64,000 bases of DNA from Bombilactobacillus apium (GCF_013385145.1 NZ_JABZEC010000003.1:186001-250000), one strand, 5' to 3'. Shown: positions 27,174-36,164, counted from the first letter of the stretch. Notes: a model not told the origin generated them from the letters alone. Translations and numbers: made by a program.

Positions 27174-27323
27174 CTCCGATTAATTTATAGTTTTATTACA
27201 TATTACCATATTCTATATTATATTTTTGGGATTAGAAATGTTATTTTCGCGACGGATTTATCACAAACTTTATGAAGTATGTTACTTTAAAGACATCTTG
27301 TAAGCATTTTAAAAGGTTATCCG

Positions 27324-27382
27324 AGTGTGCCACCCAAATAAACCCCATAGGATTTATGGTTTGTTTGCCTCGCACTTTTTTT
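27324..27382 (+). terminator. Strong terminator hairpin in the leader of the response regulator gene
   Basis: A two-part stem, AGTGTG/CGCACT and CAAATAAACC/GGTTTGTTTG, followed by T7. No gene lies upstream on this strand back to the divergent rgg start, so it would end a leader transcript 38 bp ahead of the regulator gene, as in attenuation, or a small RNA. Confidence 0.7.
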
Positions 27383-27419
27383 AATTTCTAATTCCTAAAA
27401 CCATTAAGGAAGGATTCTA

Positions 27420-28169
27420 TTGCTAAATATTTTTTTATGTGCCCAAAACCCACAGGTTTTGACTTTATACAAAATGTTAATTAAAGATTATGCTAGCTCG
27501 TACCCAGAAAAGAATATGCAGATAATTTTAGCGCTCAATAATCCGCAGCGCTTAGAAACTTTTATCGCCGCTAACCCGCATTTAGCAGGACTTTATTTTC
27601 TGGATCTGGGCTTCTCCCCTGCTCCAACTCGAGGATTACAACTTGCTGAAACTATTCGCTGTAATGATCATCGAGCTAAGATCGTCTTCATCACCAAACA
27701 CAAGGAATTCGCTTACCGCAGTATTGAAGCCAAAGTAGAACCGCTCGATTACATATTAAAAGATCAAACTTGGGAGCATATTCATGAACAAGTTATTCAA
27801 GATATTCGGATTGCCTTGGCTTCACAATTTGAAAAGGACCCGCAAACTCATTTCATTTACCAGACAGGGGCACAGACTCATGTCTTATCCTTAGAGCAAG
27901 TTGACTTTTTAGAAACCTCACCGAACCCGCATAAAATCATTCTCGTTACCAATCAGCAACGCCAAGAATTCCGAGGAAATCTTAGTGATGTTGTCCAGCA
28001 AGCCGCGGAACTTTATCGGGTTAGTAAAAGTTTAGTGGTCAATCTGCATAATATTCGAATCATTGATGCTCATGCTGCCAAAATTATTTTTGCGGACCAA
28101 AAGGAATGTTACCTACCTCGCAAAAAAATTAAGGCTCTCAAACAAGTCTTAGCACTTACCCCTAGGTAA
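27420..28169 (+). CDS. Orphan LytTR-type response regulator (AgrA/ComE-like)
   Basis: 249 residues: a receiver domain with acceptor Asp62 in YFLDLGF and conserved Lys in PLDYILKDQ near 112, then a LytTR DNA-binding domain from about 143 (ETSPNPHKIILV..RVSKSLVVNLHNI). TTG 27420 follows AAGGAAGG. Such regulators normally act with a HPK10-type histidine kinase and a peptide in quorum-sensing loci, but neither is nearby. A terminator just upstream suggests conditional expression. Confidence 0.9.
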   Translation: MLNIFLCAQNPQVLTLYKMLIKDYASSYPEKNMQIILALNNPQRLETFIAANPHLAGLYFLDLGFSPAPTRGLQLAETIRCNDHRAKIVFITKHKEFAYRSIEAKVEPLDYILKDQTWEHIHEQVIQDIRIALASQFEKDPQTHFIYQTGAQTHVLSLEQVDFLETSPNPHKIILVTNQQRQEFRGNLSDVVQQAAELYRVSKSLVVNLHNIRIIDAHAAKIIFADQKECYLPRKKIKALKQVLALTPR

Positions 28170-28185
28170 GACTGTTCAGATTAAT

Positions 28186-28221
28186 GAACCACCGAATGAT
28201 TTTAAGTTCATTCGGTGGTTC
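28186..28221. terminator. Terminator hairpin between convergent genes
   Basis: Perfect 14-bp arms GAACCACCGAATGA / TCATTCGGTGGTTC with an 8-nt loop. There is no long T-run on either strand. Confidence 0.7.
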
Positions 28222-28255
28222 TAGAAAGAATTATTTTCACTTTTTTACCGGACGC

Positions 28256-28813
28256 TTATTGACGATAATAACTACCCGTATTTTCATCTACCGTCACATA
28301 GGGTACAGTTCCGGTATCAACCTCATTTACCCACACGCCCCATTTACCATTACCTACGTTGACGTATTCCTTAGGAGTTACATGGTAGGTTGCTTTAAGG
28401 TCTTGTTCAAAATTCACGCGCCAATTAGCTGGAACATTATTTTTCGGTTGACTAGCCGAGTCCTGCTGTCCTTGAGCCGGAGCCTTAGGGGAGTCATTGT
28501 TCGTCTTATTTGTTGTCGTTCCATTATTGTTGGCCGGTTCTTGCTGATTAGCCGCCGAATTATCTGCAGCTGGTGATGAATTAGCCGCTGACTGAGACTG
28601 TGTTGAAGACTGAGAACTAGCTTGTTGTTCAGTCTGTTTTTGGATGGCTTCCTTCTTCTTAGAACTAGACTTTTTCTTCTTGTGATGCTGTTTTGTTTTT
28701 ACCTTAGTTGTAGAAACCTGGGATTTTTCCGAATCAGAATGTCCTGGAAAATTACAGCCTGTAAGCAATCCTAGGACACTTAAAGTTGCTAAAAAAGTCA
28801 TTAATTTTTTCAT
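28256..28813 (-). CDS. Secreted lipoprotein with Lreu_0056-like C-terminal domain
   Basis: Signal peptide with lipobox LLTGC (Cys20), so membrane-anchored on the outside. A Lys-rich patch (HHKKKKSSSKKK, residues 42-54) and a long Ser/Gln/Asn/Ala linker follow, then a compact domain of about 55 residues: NWRVNFEQDLKATYHVTPKEYVNVGNGKWGVWVNEVDTG. That domain recurs in the truncated gene at 29154. The Lys patch could bind teichoic acid, which is speculative. Function unknown. Confidence 0.82.
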   Translation of the reverse strand: MKKLMTFLATLSVLGLLTGCNFPGHSDSEKSQVSTTKVKTKQHHKKKKSSSKKKEAIQKQTEQQASSQSSTQSQSAANSSPAADNSAANQQEPANNNGTTTNKTNNDSPKAPAQGQQDSASQPKNNVPANWRVNFEQDLKATYHVTPKEYVNVGNGKWGVWVNEVDTGTVPYVTVDENTGSYYRQ

Positions 28814-29012
28814 TGTACTGATCTCCTTTAGTTGATATTATAGCTGATCCCTGATTTTTAAGATATCTGGGGTCTTTCTCCCCCTGTTCAAATTGTACCA
28901 TCTTTTATGAGGGTTTCAAATTACCCTTAGTCTTCAAAAAATTAATCTTTTATTGATAACTAATCCTTAGGATTTTAGGAAAACTTTCATTAAAAATAGA
29001 CTGCCCGTCACA

Positions 29013-29108
29013 AATAGCTAGAAGAAAATATGTAGTGATCCTCAAAAGTTGGACCAAAAATCTAACTTTTGAGGGTCGGTACAATAATTATTTTCTTCTA
29101 GCTATTTA
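29013..29108. mobile_element. 53-bp MITE-like element inside a hairpin loop
   Basis: Outer arms AAATAGCTAGAAGAAAATA and TATTTTCTTCTAGCTATTT are perfect 19-mers (29013-29031, 29090-29108). Between them sits 29032-29084, TGTAGTGATCCTCAAAAGTT..AACTTTTGAGGGTCGGTACA. Its ends resemble the two terminal repeats of an IS3/IS150-type element joined back to back. The flanking ATA on each side fits a 3-bp target duplication. A relative is at 39254-39304. Confidence 0.6.
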
Positions 29109-29153
29109 CTTTAATTAGGTAAGTTAACCTAGCTGTAGTTTTCTAAGCCAACT

Positions 29154-29510
29154 TTAGCCGTGACAATTACCCGTATTCTGGTTGACTGTTATGTATGGAT
29201 AAGCACCCGTATCGGCTTCTTTAACCCAAACTTGCCAGTAACCATTTCCAATATTGACATACTTACTTGGAGTTACATTGTAGTTATCTTTGAGACTTTT
29301 TTCAAAATTAGCCTTCCAGTTAGCATTACTTGCAGTTGCCCCGGTTTGCGTTTCTCCTTGCTGTTGAGCTGGCTGTTGTTGCTTATTATTAGCCGGAGCA
29401 TTAGGCGTTGCCGGAGCGGTAGAATCAGTGGTCTTATTAGCTGGTGCTTGTGAATCACCTTCAGCTACAGGCGACTGCTGTTTAGAATCGGCCGCTGGAT
29501 CGGGACGCAC
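29154..29510 (-). pseudogene. Lipoprotein paralogue, 5' end lost
   Basis: The 118-residue frame repeats the layout of the 28256 gene: Ala/Pro/Gln/Asn linker, then NWKANFEKSLKDNYNVTPSKY..GNGYWQVWVKEADTG, about 60 percent identical in the domain. The signal peptide and lipobox are missing: at about 29510 the sequence passes into the 5'-truncated NlpC/P60 gene read on the other strand. No ribosome site precedes the frame, so it is probably not expressed. Confidence 0.75.
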
Positions 29511-29937
29511 CTGCTATGTTGCTGTCGTCAACGGCGGTAGTTCTAGCAGTGGTAGCAACTCTGGCAGTGCCAATCCTAGCAACAAAGGACAACAAATTGC
29601 GAACATTGCGCGGTGCGATGCCGGTTACGGCTATGCTTGGGGTGGAGCAAGTCCCTCAATTGGTTTTGATTGCTCCGGTTTAGTTCAATACGTCTTTGGT
29701 CAAGCTGGCGTTTGGGTTCCTCGGACTTCTCAGCAACAAAGTAATGCTGGTTAGGGTGTCTCTCTTTCCAGTCTGCAACCCGGTGACCTCCTCTTCTGGG
29801 ATGGTCAAGGCAGTGCCTATCATGTCGCTATCTATTTAGGCTATAATTAATATATTCATGCTCCGCAGCCAGGACAAACAGTAACGATTCAAAGTATCTA
29901 TGCTTGGTATCCTAGTTTTGCTCGTCGTGTTATTTAA
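29511..29937 (+). pseudogene. NlpC/P60 peptidoglycan hydrolase remnant
   Basis: Reads as one frame to TAA 29935-29937 but with in-frame stops at 29752-29754 (TAG) and 29848-29850 (TAA). The C40 peptidase elements are clear: YGYAWGGASPSIGFDCSGLV with the catalytic Cys, YHVAIYLGY with the His, and YIHAPQPGQTV. A Ser/Gly/Asn linker precedes them. The N-terminal signal and binding domains are gone, cut at the same point as the lipoprotein gene. Intact homologues cleave wall peptides. Confidence 0.85.
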
Positions 29938-29955
29938 ATAAACCTTAATCCAAAG

Positions 29956-29988
29956 AAAAATCCGACTAATTCCCTAGTCGGATTTTTT
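29956..29988. terminator. Shared terminator
   Basis: AAAAATCCGACTA / TAGTCGGATTTTTT, bidirectional, between the NlpC remnant and asnA. Confidence 0.88.
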
Positions 29989-30008
29989 ATTGCTAATTTT
30001 AAATTATC

Positions 30009-31016
30009 TTACAGGATATGAATCTGGTGTTGTTCGCATTCCGCCAACATTTCTTCCGGCCAAACACTAGCTTGGACTTCTCCGATGTGCGCTTTACCTA
30101 ATAACAACATACATAAACGAGATTGCCCAATTCCCCCACCAATCGTATATGGCAACTGCTGATGCAAGATCATTTGGTGGAAAGGCAACTGGAGCCGTTC
30201 TTGGGCATCTAAGTCGGCCAATTGACGCACTAAGGCATCTTCATCGACTCGAATTCCCATACTGGAAATTTCCAAAGCTCGTTGAAGTGGTTCATACCAG
30301 AACAAAATATCGCCATTTAATTGCCAGTCATCATAGTCCGGTGCTCGACCATCATGACGTTCTCCCGTGGTCAACTTGCCCCCAATTTGCATGACAAAGA
30401 CAGCACCATATTCCTGACAAATTCGATCTTCTCTTTGCTTAGCCGTTAACTCAGGATATTGATCAGCCAATTCTTGGGTGGTCACAAAATGAATTTCTTC
30501 AGGTAGACGATAAATTGCATTCGGGTACCGATACCAAACTTCGTGTTCCAAATGCTTAATTACTGCAAAAATCTGTTTAACAGTTTGTTTCAAAGTGGTC
30601 AAGGTCCGTTCTTCTTTAGTGATTACCTTCTCCCAATCCCACTGGTCAACGTAGACTGAGTGGAGGTTATCCAATTCTTCATCTTTTCGGATGGCATTCA
30701 TGTTCGTATACAAACCTTCATGAACTTGAAAGTCATATTTCTGGAGAGCATAGCGTTTCCACTTCGCTAAGGAATGGACAATTTCTAAAGTTGCTCCCGG
30801 TAATTCCGGCATGGTAAAGGATACCGGACGTTCGATCCCATTCAAGTTGTCATTCAAACCCGTAGCTCGATCAACAAACATTGGTGCCGATAAACGTTCT
30901 AAATTTAATTTTTGACCAATTTCGGTTTGAAAAGTTTCCCGAATATAACGAATTGCGGCTTCAGTTTCCCGCAAGGAGAGCTTGGGATCATAGTCCTTAG
31001 GAATTACTAACTGCAT
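30009..31016 (-). CDS. asnA: Aspartate-ammonia ligase (asparagine synthetase A)
   Basis: Makes asparagine from aspartate, ammonia and ATP; class II aminoacyl-tRNA synthetase fold. 335 residues, typical length. Landmarks: [19 protein letters not shown] near residue 45, [12 protein letters not shown] near 79, [13 protein letters not shown] near 118, [10 protein letters not shown] near 220 and the motif 3 region [14 protein letters not shown] near 291. ATG 31016 follows GAGGAGG by 7 nt. Controlled by the Asn T-box upstream. Confidence 0.97.
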   Translation of the reverse strand: MQLVIPKDYDPKLSLRETEAAIRYIRETFQTEIGQKLNLERLSAPMFVDRATGLNDNLNGIERPVSFTMPELPGATLEIVHSLAKWKRYALQKYDFQVHEGLYTNMNAIRKDEELDNLHSVYVDQWDWEKVITKEERTLTTLKQTVKQIFAVIKHLEHEVWYRYPNAIYRLPEEIHFVTTQELADQYPELTAKQREDRICQEYGAVFVMQIGGKLTTGERHDGRAPDYDDWQLNGDILFWYEPLQRALEISSMGIRVDEDALVRQLADLDAQERLQLPFHQMILHQQLPYTIGGGIGQSRLCMLLLGKAHIGEVQASVWPEEMLAECEQHQIHIL

Positions 31017-31047
31017 GAAAAATCCTCCTCTGAGCAAATCATTAACG

Positions 31048-31322
31048 AAAAAAAGAGCCCTTCTTCCCTCTCAAGGGACGAAGAACTCGCGGTACCACCC
31101 TAGTTGCTACGCACGTAGCCAACTTATTTCACAGACTAACATCTGCGACCAAAGATAACGGGCTGGTACCGACTCAATTTTGCATTAATTAACGACACAA
31201 CTGAGCAACTCCAGAAAGTGTTATTCAGATATCAATCACTGTTTGGTTTTCCACTAGCACCAATTCACTATCAGTATTGCCCTATCTTACTCGTCTTTCC
31301 GATTAGCTTTCATTTAACTATG
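31048..31322 (-). promoter_or_regulatory. Asn T-box riboswitch and terminator, with promoter
   Basis: The T-box core GGGTGGTACCGCG (31100-31088) is followed by a terminator stem ending CTCTTTTTTT at about 31050. Reading 5' to 3', GAATAACACTTTC contains AAC at 31222-31220 in the position of a specifier loop, consistent with tRNA-Asn and with asnA downstream. The promoter is TATAAT (31333-31328) with TTGCTT 16 nt upstream. The 190 bases beyond 31330 hold no gene. Confidence 0.9.
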
Positions 31323-31520
31323 GACTCATTATAACGAGTCGAATCCAAAAAGCAAGCTTTTTATTAAAAAGATTGGTTTTAGATTAATAACTGAAAATTT
31401 TTAAAACTGTCTTTTTTCCGACTGCTGACGATCTTCGCTAAATTTAGAGTTTCCGCCGAAATCTAGTAATAAATAGGTATCAGTACGCTATTAGCTGGCA
31501 AAAACAACAGCTGTTATCAC

Positions 31521-32714
31521 CTAACTATTCTGGTTTGACCCCAGAGGATACTTGGGAGTTATTAAACTGGACAAGTAAATCCCCAATCCTAATAAGATCA
31601 ATAATAAACAGGTTGGGCCCAAGAAGAAGTTAATTTTTTGTAAACCATAATAGCCGACCACGCCAATTAGCCACCAAATAAAGTTAACCGTCCACGATAA
31701 GCGTTGGTGAAGAACAAAAACACTAACGAAGACAATCGCAAACAGCGGTGCAAAAACGGCCCCGATAGCGTACAAGAAACTCTCATAATACTTCATCGAA
31801 ACTAAGAGCGCAATTAATAGTCCGAGAAGAGTAATCCCAATCGCTGCCCAATGGGGATTGATCCGGGGAAACAAGTTCCGCAGATTTACGCCCGCCGAAT
31901 AGGCATCAATAAAAGTGGTTGTGACCGTTGAAAAGACGACAATCAAAAGTGCGCCTAATCCTAATTGGGATTGAGCCAGAGCTCGACTTAAATCACTTTG
32001 CCCCGTGAATTGAACGATCACTAATCCTAAAATAAACATCACCAAACTACCCAAACAGTAGCCACTAACACTAACTAGGCTGATCTTGCGGGGCTGACGC
32101 GTTTGTTGGGTATAGTCACCAATCAACGGTAACCAAGATAAAGCCATGGTTACATTTAACTCCACGGCATTGCCAAAAGTGATTTTCGGCAGTGCTCCCT
32201 GGCTGGTCTGCGGACTACGAAGAAGCAGAGTTCCCAGAAAAACAAGCATCGCACCGGCTAGTAAGAGCACAAGCCAATTATTAACTTTTAATAACCAATT
32301 TTGTTTCAAAGACAAGATCAAAATGATCAAAACCGCGGCAATAACCGACATCATCAACACCGATTGGTAGTTAAATAATGATTGGGATAGACTATTCATC
32401 GCCAATTGAGCATTAACAATCATTACCGCTGTCCAGCCCAAAAGTTGGAGGACATTTAAAACCGAAAACAAACGGATCCCCGTCTTTCCAAAGGCTAGCC
32501 CTGTAGCTTGAATTGCCGTCCGATGGTAGCGGGCCGATAGATAGCCGGCCGGCCAGAGAAAAAGAAAACAGCCGATAAAATGTCCTAGAAAGATCGCCCC
32601 CAACGCGCGCCCAAATCCTAAAGGGGCTATTAAAGTTCCGGTTACAATTTCGGCAATTGAAATTGCCGCCCCTAGCCAAAGTAAGAATAAACTCCCAGAT
32701 TTACTTTCACCCAT
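31521..32714 (-). CDS. cytX: Hydroxymethylpyrimidine transporter CytX (NCS1 family)
   Basis: About 397 residues with roughly twelve hydrophobic segments. NCS1 family: FLLWLGAAISIAEIVTGTLIAPLGF at the N-terminus and MALSWLPLIGDYTQQTRQPRKISLVS near residue 200, both typical of cytosine/HMP permeases. The TPP riboswitch directly upstream identifies the thiamine-precursor transporter CytX rather than a cytosine permease. Start choice is uncertain between ATG 32723 and 32714; I prefer 32714 for its spacing to GGAGG. No thi biosynthesis genes are adjacent. Confidence 0.88.
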   Translation of the reverse strand: MGESKSGSLFLLWLGAAISIAEIVTGTLIAPLGFGRALGAIFLGHFIGCFLFLWPAGYLSARYHRTAIQATGLAFGKTGIRLFSVLNVLQLLGWTAVMIVNAQLAMNSLSQSLFNYQSVLMMSVIAAVLIILILSLKQNWLLKVNNWLVLLLAGAMLVFLGTLLLRSPQTSQGALPKITFGNAVELNVTMALSWLPLIGDYTQQTRQPRKISLVSVSGYCLGSLVMFILGLVIVQFTGQSDLSRALAQSQLGLGALLIVVFSTVTTTFIDAYSAGVNLRNLFPRINPHWAAIGITLLGLLIALLVSMKYYESFLYAIGAVFAPLFAIVFVSVFVLHQRLSWTVNFIWWLIGVVGYYGLQKINFFLGPTCLLLILLGLGIYLSSLITPKYPLGSNQNS

Positions 32715-32745
32715 GATCCTCATTGCCTCCATTTTTCTCAAAAAA

Positions 32746-32886
32746 AGAACTTTCCCGACCTGAGCCCAGAAAGTCCCCGAATTTTAAAAATTAATGGAGA
32801 ACTACACTTTCCTTCGCAAGTCTTAACTTAACAGGTTCAAAGGGATTGGCTTTTTGCCATCTCAGCTCTTTTGAGCACCCCTAGTG
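32746..32886 (-). promoter_or_regulatory. TPP riboswitch with terminator
   Basis: Minus strand reads CTAGGGGTGCT, then GCTGAGA, then CCCTTTGAACCTGTTAAGTT and CTTGCGAAGGAAAGTG, the conserved order of the THI element (32886-32804). A terminator with arms GGACTTTC and GGAAAGTTC and a T7 tail follows at 32776-32746. Thiamine pyrophosphate would switch off cytX. Confidence 0.93.
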
Positions 32887-33091
32887 TATGCGTTATCAAA
32901 TTCAGTTTAGCAACTCTTTCTTCTAAAAACAAGTGAAAATTTCTTCTTTTCCAAAAAGCATTTTTCTCCAATTATTAATTTGAAAAAGAATTTGAGTCAA
33001 ATTTCTTGTCAATTGCTAATTTATGTGCTAGCTTATAACCATACTAATTTTAAGAGGAAATTCCTAAAGTTAGTTGTCGTATTTGGGTGGA

Positions 33092-33127
33092 AATAAGGGC
33101 CGACTTTTAGTCGGTCCTTATTCTTTT
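33092..33127 (+). terminator. Isolated terminator hairpin upstream of the ASCH gene
   Basis: Arms AATAAGGGCCGAC and GTCGGTCCTTATT with TTCTTTT behind. No gene is seen upstream on this strand after the cytX leader, so it ends either a small RNA or a leader transcript. Confidence 0.6.
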
Positions 33128-33192
33128 GAAATTAATTAAGAATTTTTCTACTCTAACTTTAAATTGGTTGCTAAAACTAGGGGGAGAAAATA

Positions 33193-33723
33193 ATGACTTT
33201 AGAAACCATCCAAAATCTTTATAATCCTCAATTGCCCACCCTTTTTCTAGCCCTTCATCCGCAAGCAAGCACGACCATCAGTAGTGGAAAGAAAATTATC
33301 GAATATCGCAAACGATTCTCGCGCCGGGAAAGTCAAATCTTCACTTATACAACTGGAAAACAAGGCGCTGTCTCTCTTTTCCTACATACTGCTCCCCCTA
33401 TCAAAACTTCAATCACTAAACTAAAGCAGATCGGAACTCTTCTTCAGCAAGATCCACTAGACGAAATTGAAAGTTATTTTGCTGGCCACCTGCAAGGTTA
33501 TGCGTTACCAATTTTAGAAGTCAGCCAGCTGGCGCCAATTGCTCGTTCCACTTTACAAGAATACTATCCGCCACTGACCATCCCCCAAAGTTACTTTTTT
33601 CTTGATCGTCCCGAAAAAGAAAATTTAAAGAATTTCCTAATTAGCCAAGCAATTCAAAATCACCGGGTAAATCCTTGGAATTTTTGGAAAACTCAGATTG
33701 CAACCCTTTTACAAGATCCCTAA
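33193..33723 (+). CDS. ASCH/PUA-like domain protein
   Basis: 176 residues. The opening LPTLFLALHPQASTTISSGKKIIEYRKRF matches the ASCH fold, where a strand is followed by an (E)YRkRf stretch at the RNA/nucleotide-binding cleft. DEIESYFAGHLQGYALPILEVSQL near residue 90 fits its second half. ASCH proteins may bind or cleave RNA or modified nucleosides; this one's role is unknown. GGGGGAG precedes the ATG. Stands alone. Confidence 0.72.
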   Translation: MTLETIQNLYNPQLPTLFLALHPQASTTISSGKKIIEYRKRFSRRESQIFTYTTGKQGAVSLFLHTAPPIKTSITKLKQIGTLLQQDPLDEIESYFAGHLQGYALPILEVSQLAPIARSTLQEYYPPLTIPQSYFFLDRPEKENLKNFLISQAIQNHRVNPWNFWKTQIATLLQDP

Positions 33724-33825
33724 AAATATTTTCTGAGAAACAAATCCAAAGCCAAAGGAACGGGCCCTCAACCCTAAGACAATAAGTCCAACTAGGGATC
33801 CGCTTAAAATCATCCCTAATTAAAC

Positions 33826-33862
33826 AAAAAAATGGTGCCGAATTTAATCGGCGCCATTTTTT
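33826..33862. terminator. fba terminator
   Basis: AAAAAATGGTGCCG / CGGCGCCATTTTTT, bidirectional. Confidence 0.9.
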
Positions 33863-33881
33863 AATTAATTTAAATTGTAAT

Positions 33882-34748
33882 TTAGATAGAAGGTGTGTTG
33901 AACCAAGCAATCCGTTCTTTGACACAATCCTTGATTGCTTCAGTTCCTGGAGCCAATAATTTACGAGGATCGTAACCTTTAGCGTCAACATCTTGGTCAT
34001 GACCACCTTCGATGTATTCGCGGGTTGCTTTAGCAAAGGCCAATTGACATTCAGTGTTCACGTTAACCTTGGAAATACCCATGGAAACAGCTTTCACGAT
34101 TTGTTCCTTAGGAATACCGGAACCACCATGCAAGACTAATGGAGTCTTCACAGCAGCAGCAATTTCTTGCAAACGGTCAAAGTTCAAACCGGTCCAGTCA
34201 TCTGGATAAACACCGTGGATGTTACCAATTCCACAAGCCAAGTAGTCAACGCCAGTAGCAGCTAAAGTTTCAGCTTCTTCAACGCTAGCTAATTCACCAT
34301 CACCGGTAATTCCGTCTTCAGTTCCCCCAATGGAACCAACTTCGGCTTCAACAGAAATTCCCTTAGCATGAGCTAATTTAACAATTTCTTTAGTTTTTTC
34401 TAAGTTTTCTTCGAATGGTAAGTCATGACCATCGAACATTACAGAGTTGTAACCAACTTCGATACATTCTTTGGCAGCTTCGTAGTTTCCGTGATCCAAG
34501 TGCATAACAACAGGAACGGTAATTCCCATTGACTTGATAGTGTCTTGAACCAAATGTAAGCAAAGTTCATAGCCACCCATGTACTTAGCAGCACCCATTG
34601 ATGTTTGAATCAAGATTGGGGTCTTAGTTTCTTGAGCAGCACCTAAAATTGCCCGGGTCCATTCCAAGTTATTGGTATTGAAAGCACCGACAGCATATTT
34701 ACCAGCACGAGCTTTGTCAAAAATTTCGGTTCCATTTACTAAAGCCAT
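33882..34748 (-). CDS. fba: Fructose-bisphosphate aldolase, class II
   Basis: Zinc-dependent aldolase of glycolysis. 288 residues with the expected motifs: VPVVMHLDHGNYEA near residue 77 (catalytic Asp and zinc His), SIGGTEDG, LACGIGNIHGVY near 173, PLVLHGGSGIP near 204 and VSMGISKVNVNTE. GGAGG precedes the ATG. Monocistronic with a strong terminator. Codon choice is highly biased, as expected for an abundant protein. Confidence 0.97.
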   Translation of the reverse strand: MALVNGTEIFDKARAGKYAVGAFNTNNLEWTRAILGAAQETKTPILIQTSMGAAKYMGGYELCLHLVQDTIKSMGITVPVVMHLDHGNYEAAKECIEVGYNSVMFDGHDLPFEENLEKTKEIVKLAHAKGISVEAEVGSIGGTEDGITGDGELASVEEAETLAATGVDYLACGIGNIHGVYPDDWTGLNFDRLQEIAAAVKTPLVLHGGSGIPKEQIVKAVSMGISKVNVNTECQLAFAKATREYIEGGHDQDVDAKGYDPRKLLAPGTEAIKDCVKERIAWFNTPSI

Positions 34749-34867
34749 GTTAATCCTCCTAAAAAAGAATCATAGATTTAACGTACAAAGCTATTTTACC
34801 GCAAAAGTAAAACCCTGAACACCAATTCAAGAGATGTAATCGATTTCTACTTTCAGAAAGTCGAAAC

Positions 34868-35227
34868 TTATTCTCCAGAGACGATTTTCACAGGAACATT
34901 ACTATCAATAATCCCCGAATCATTTTGTAAAATAATTGCTGATGAACCGGCTTTTTGCGTTAATTTTAAATTCGAATCCAGATACATCTGGGAATTCTTC
35001 TTGACCCCGATCGGCCCCAAATTAGAATCGACCATTAAATAAAAATCGGGTAAGGAGACTTCCTTGGGTACTAAAAGAAGGCGGAAATTAACATCGAAGG
35101 AACAACTGAGGGCATGCCGTTCATCAAAAGCGGTCCCGTCCTCCAAATCCAGTAAAATATGATACTTGCTTAAATCTTTTTGCTCTAACTTAGCGACTAC
35201 TTCGGGTTGAAAATTAATTTGTACCAT
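34868..35227 (-). CDS. HesB/YadR-fold (FeS_assembly-like) protein
   Basis: 119 residues resembling HesB-fold proteins common in Lactobacillaceae (MVQINFQPEVVAKLEQKD, then LLVPKEVSLPDFYLMVDSN and KLTQKAGSSAIILQ). Only one Cys is present, so the iron-sulfur scaffold cysteines of IscA are absent and the function must differ. ATG 35227 is chosen because GAGGT lies 9 nt ahead. It overlaps the end of the hydrolase gene by 14 bp, so it is the last gene of that operon. Confidence 0.7.
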   Translation of the reverse strand: MVQINFQPEVVAKLEQKDLSKYHILLDLEDGTAFDERHALSCSFDVNFRLLLVPKEVSLPDFYLMVDSNLGPIGVKKNSQMYLDSNLKLTQKAGSSAIILQNDSGIIDSNVPVKIVSGE

Positions 35228-36158
35228 GATTTTTGACCTCATTTTGAAAATATTTTTGTGTCCATTGGATAACTTTTTGGCGATACTTTTGGGGCTGCAT
35301 TTGGTAGGACTGGGCATGTTTGGCTCCAGAAACTAACCAGAGTTTCTTTGGTCCGTGATTATTATCATAATTTATACGGGCATGTTTGGTAGGAACAAAG
35401 TCATCTTTGGTCCCGTGAATAATAAAGAGGGGAATTCGGTTCTGGCGCAAGGTTTTTTTAGTATCAGCGGCATAAAAGTCATAATGAGCGATCGTTTTCG
35501 CGAAGAGATTAGCGGTCGGCAATAAAGGGAAACTCGGCAGATGGAATAAAGATTGTAATTCATGTTGCAATTCGCCCTTGATGGAGGCATAACCACAATC
35601 TGTAATCGCGAACTTCACTTGTTTAGGCACCTTCAAGCCCAGATAATACATAACCTCAGCGGCGCCCATACTTAAGCCATACAAACCAATTTCTCCCTGC
35701 GGACCTTGTCTTTTTTGGACTTGTTTAATCCACCAGGCCAAATCGTCCCGATCTTGCCAGCCGTAACCAAGATACTTGCCTTGACTCATCCCTGCGGCCC
35801 GACCATCAGGTGTTAAAACATTATAACCAGCCTCATGGAATAATTGACTATACTGACCCACGGTTAAACTATTATCTCCATAACCATGGACAACGACAAT
35901 CGTTTTCTTAGTCGGCTGCGGGGCCGGATAATAACGGGCCTTCATTTTCAAACCATCAAAACTAGTTTGGGTCCATCTTTCCTGTTTTTGTTGACGGGCC
36001 CAGCGTTGAGTACTCGTTTCCGACGCATCAGAGCCCCGAGAACTATAGCCGCCCTTTTTGAAAGCAAAGTTAAACAAGTAGTAGGCTCCACCCAAGTCAG
36101 CTCCAACTAGTAAAACAATCAAGGTTCCCAAAGTAATTTTCCAAAATTTCTTTTTCAT
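35214..36158 (-). CDS. Alpha/beta hydrolase with N-terminal membrane anchor
   Basis: 314 residues. An N-terminal hydrophobic stretch (LGTLIVLLVGADLGGAYYLF) anchors it; the hydrolase domain faces outside. Seen: oxyanion HGYGDNS near residue 91, nucleophile elbow GLYGLSMGAAEV near 160, Asp in IIHGTKDDFVP near 247 and catalytic His in GAKHAQSY near 279. YqkD-like family, substrate unknown. Second gene of a HAD-hydrolase-HesB operon, 6 bp after the HAD stop. Confidence 0.85.
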   Translation of the reverse strand: MKKKFWKITLGTLIVLLVGADLGGAYYLFNFAFKKGGYSSRGSDASETSTQRWARQQKQERWTQTSFDGLKMKARYYPAPQPTKKTIVVVHGYGDNSLTVGQYSQLFHEAGYNVLTPDGRAAGMSQGKYLGYGWQDRDDLAWWIKQVQKRQGPQGEIGLYGLSMGAAEVMYYLGLKVPKQVKFAITDCGYASIKGELQHELQSLFHLPSFPLLPTANLFAKTIAHYDFYAADTKKTLRQNRIPLFIIHGTKDDFVPTKHARINYDNNHGPKKLWLVSGAKHAQSYQMQPQKYRQKVIQWTQKYFQNEVKNHGTN

Positions 36159-36164
36159 TAATTA

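Noticed and set aside
27323-27382. 19-codon frame as an Rgg pheromone precursor
   Set aside because: It coincides with a strong terminator stem, carries no hydrophobic signal stretch, and starts with GTG; kept only as a remark.
28184-28576. 130-codon plus-strand frame opposite the lipoprotein gene
   Set aside because: Antisense shadow with Arg/Ser-rich low-complexity translation and no ribosome site; the minus-strand lipobox protein is the real gene.
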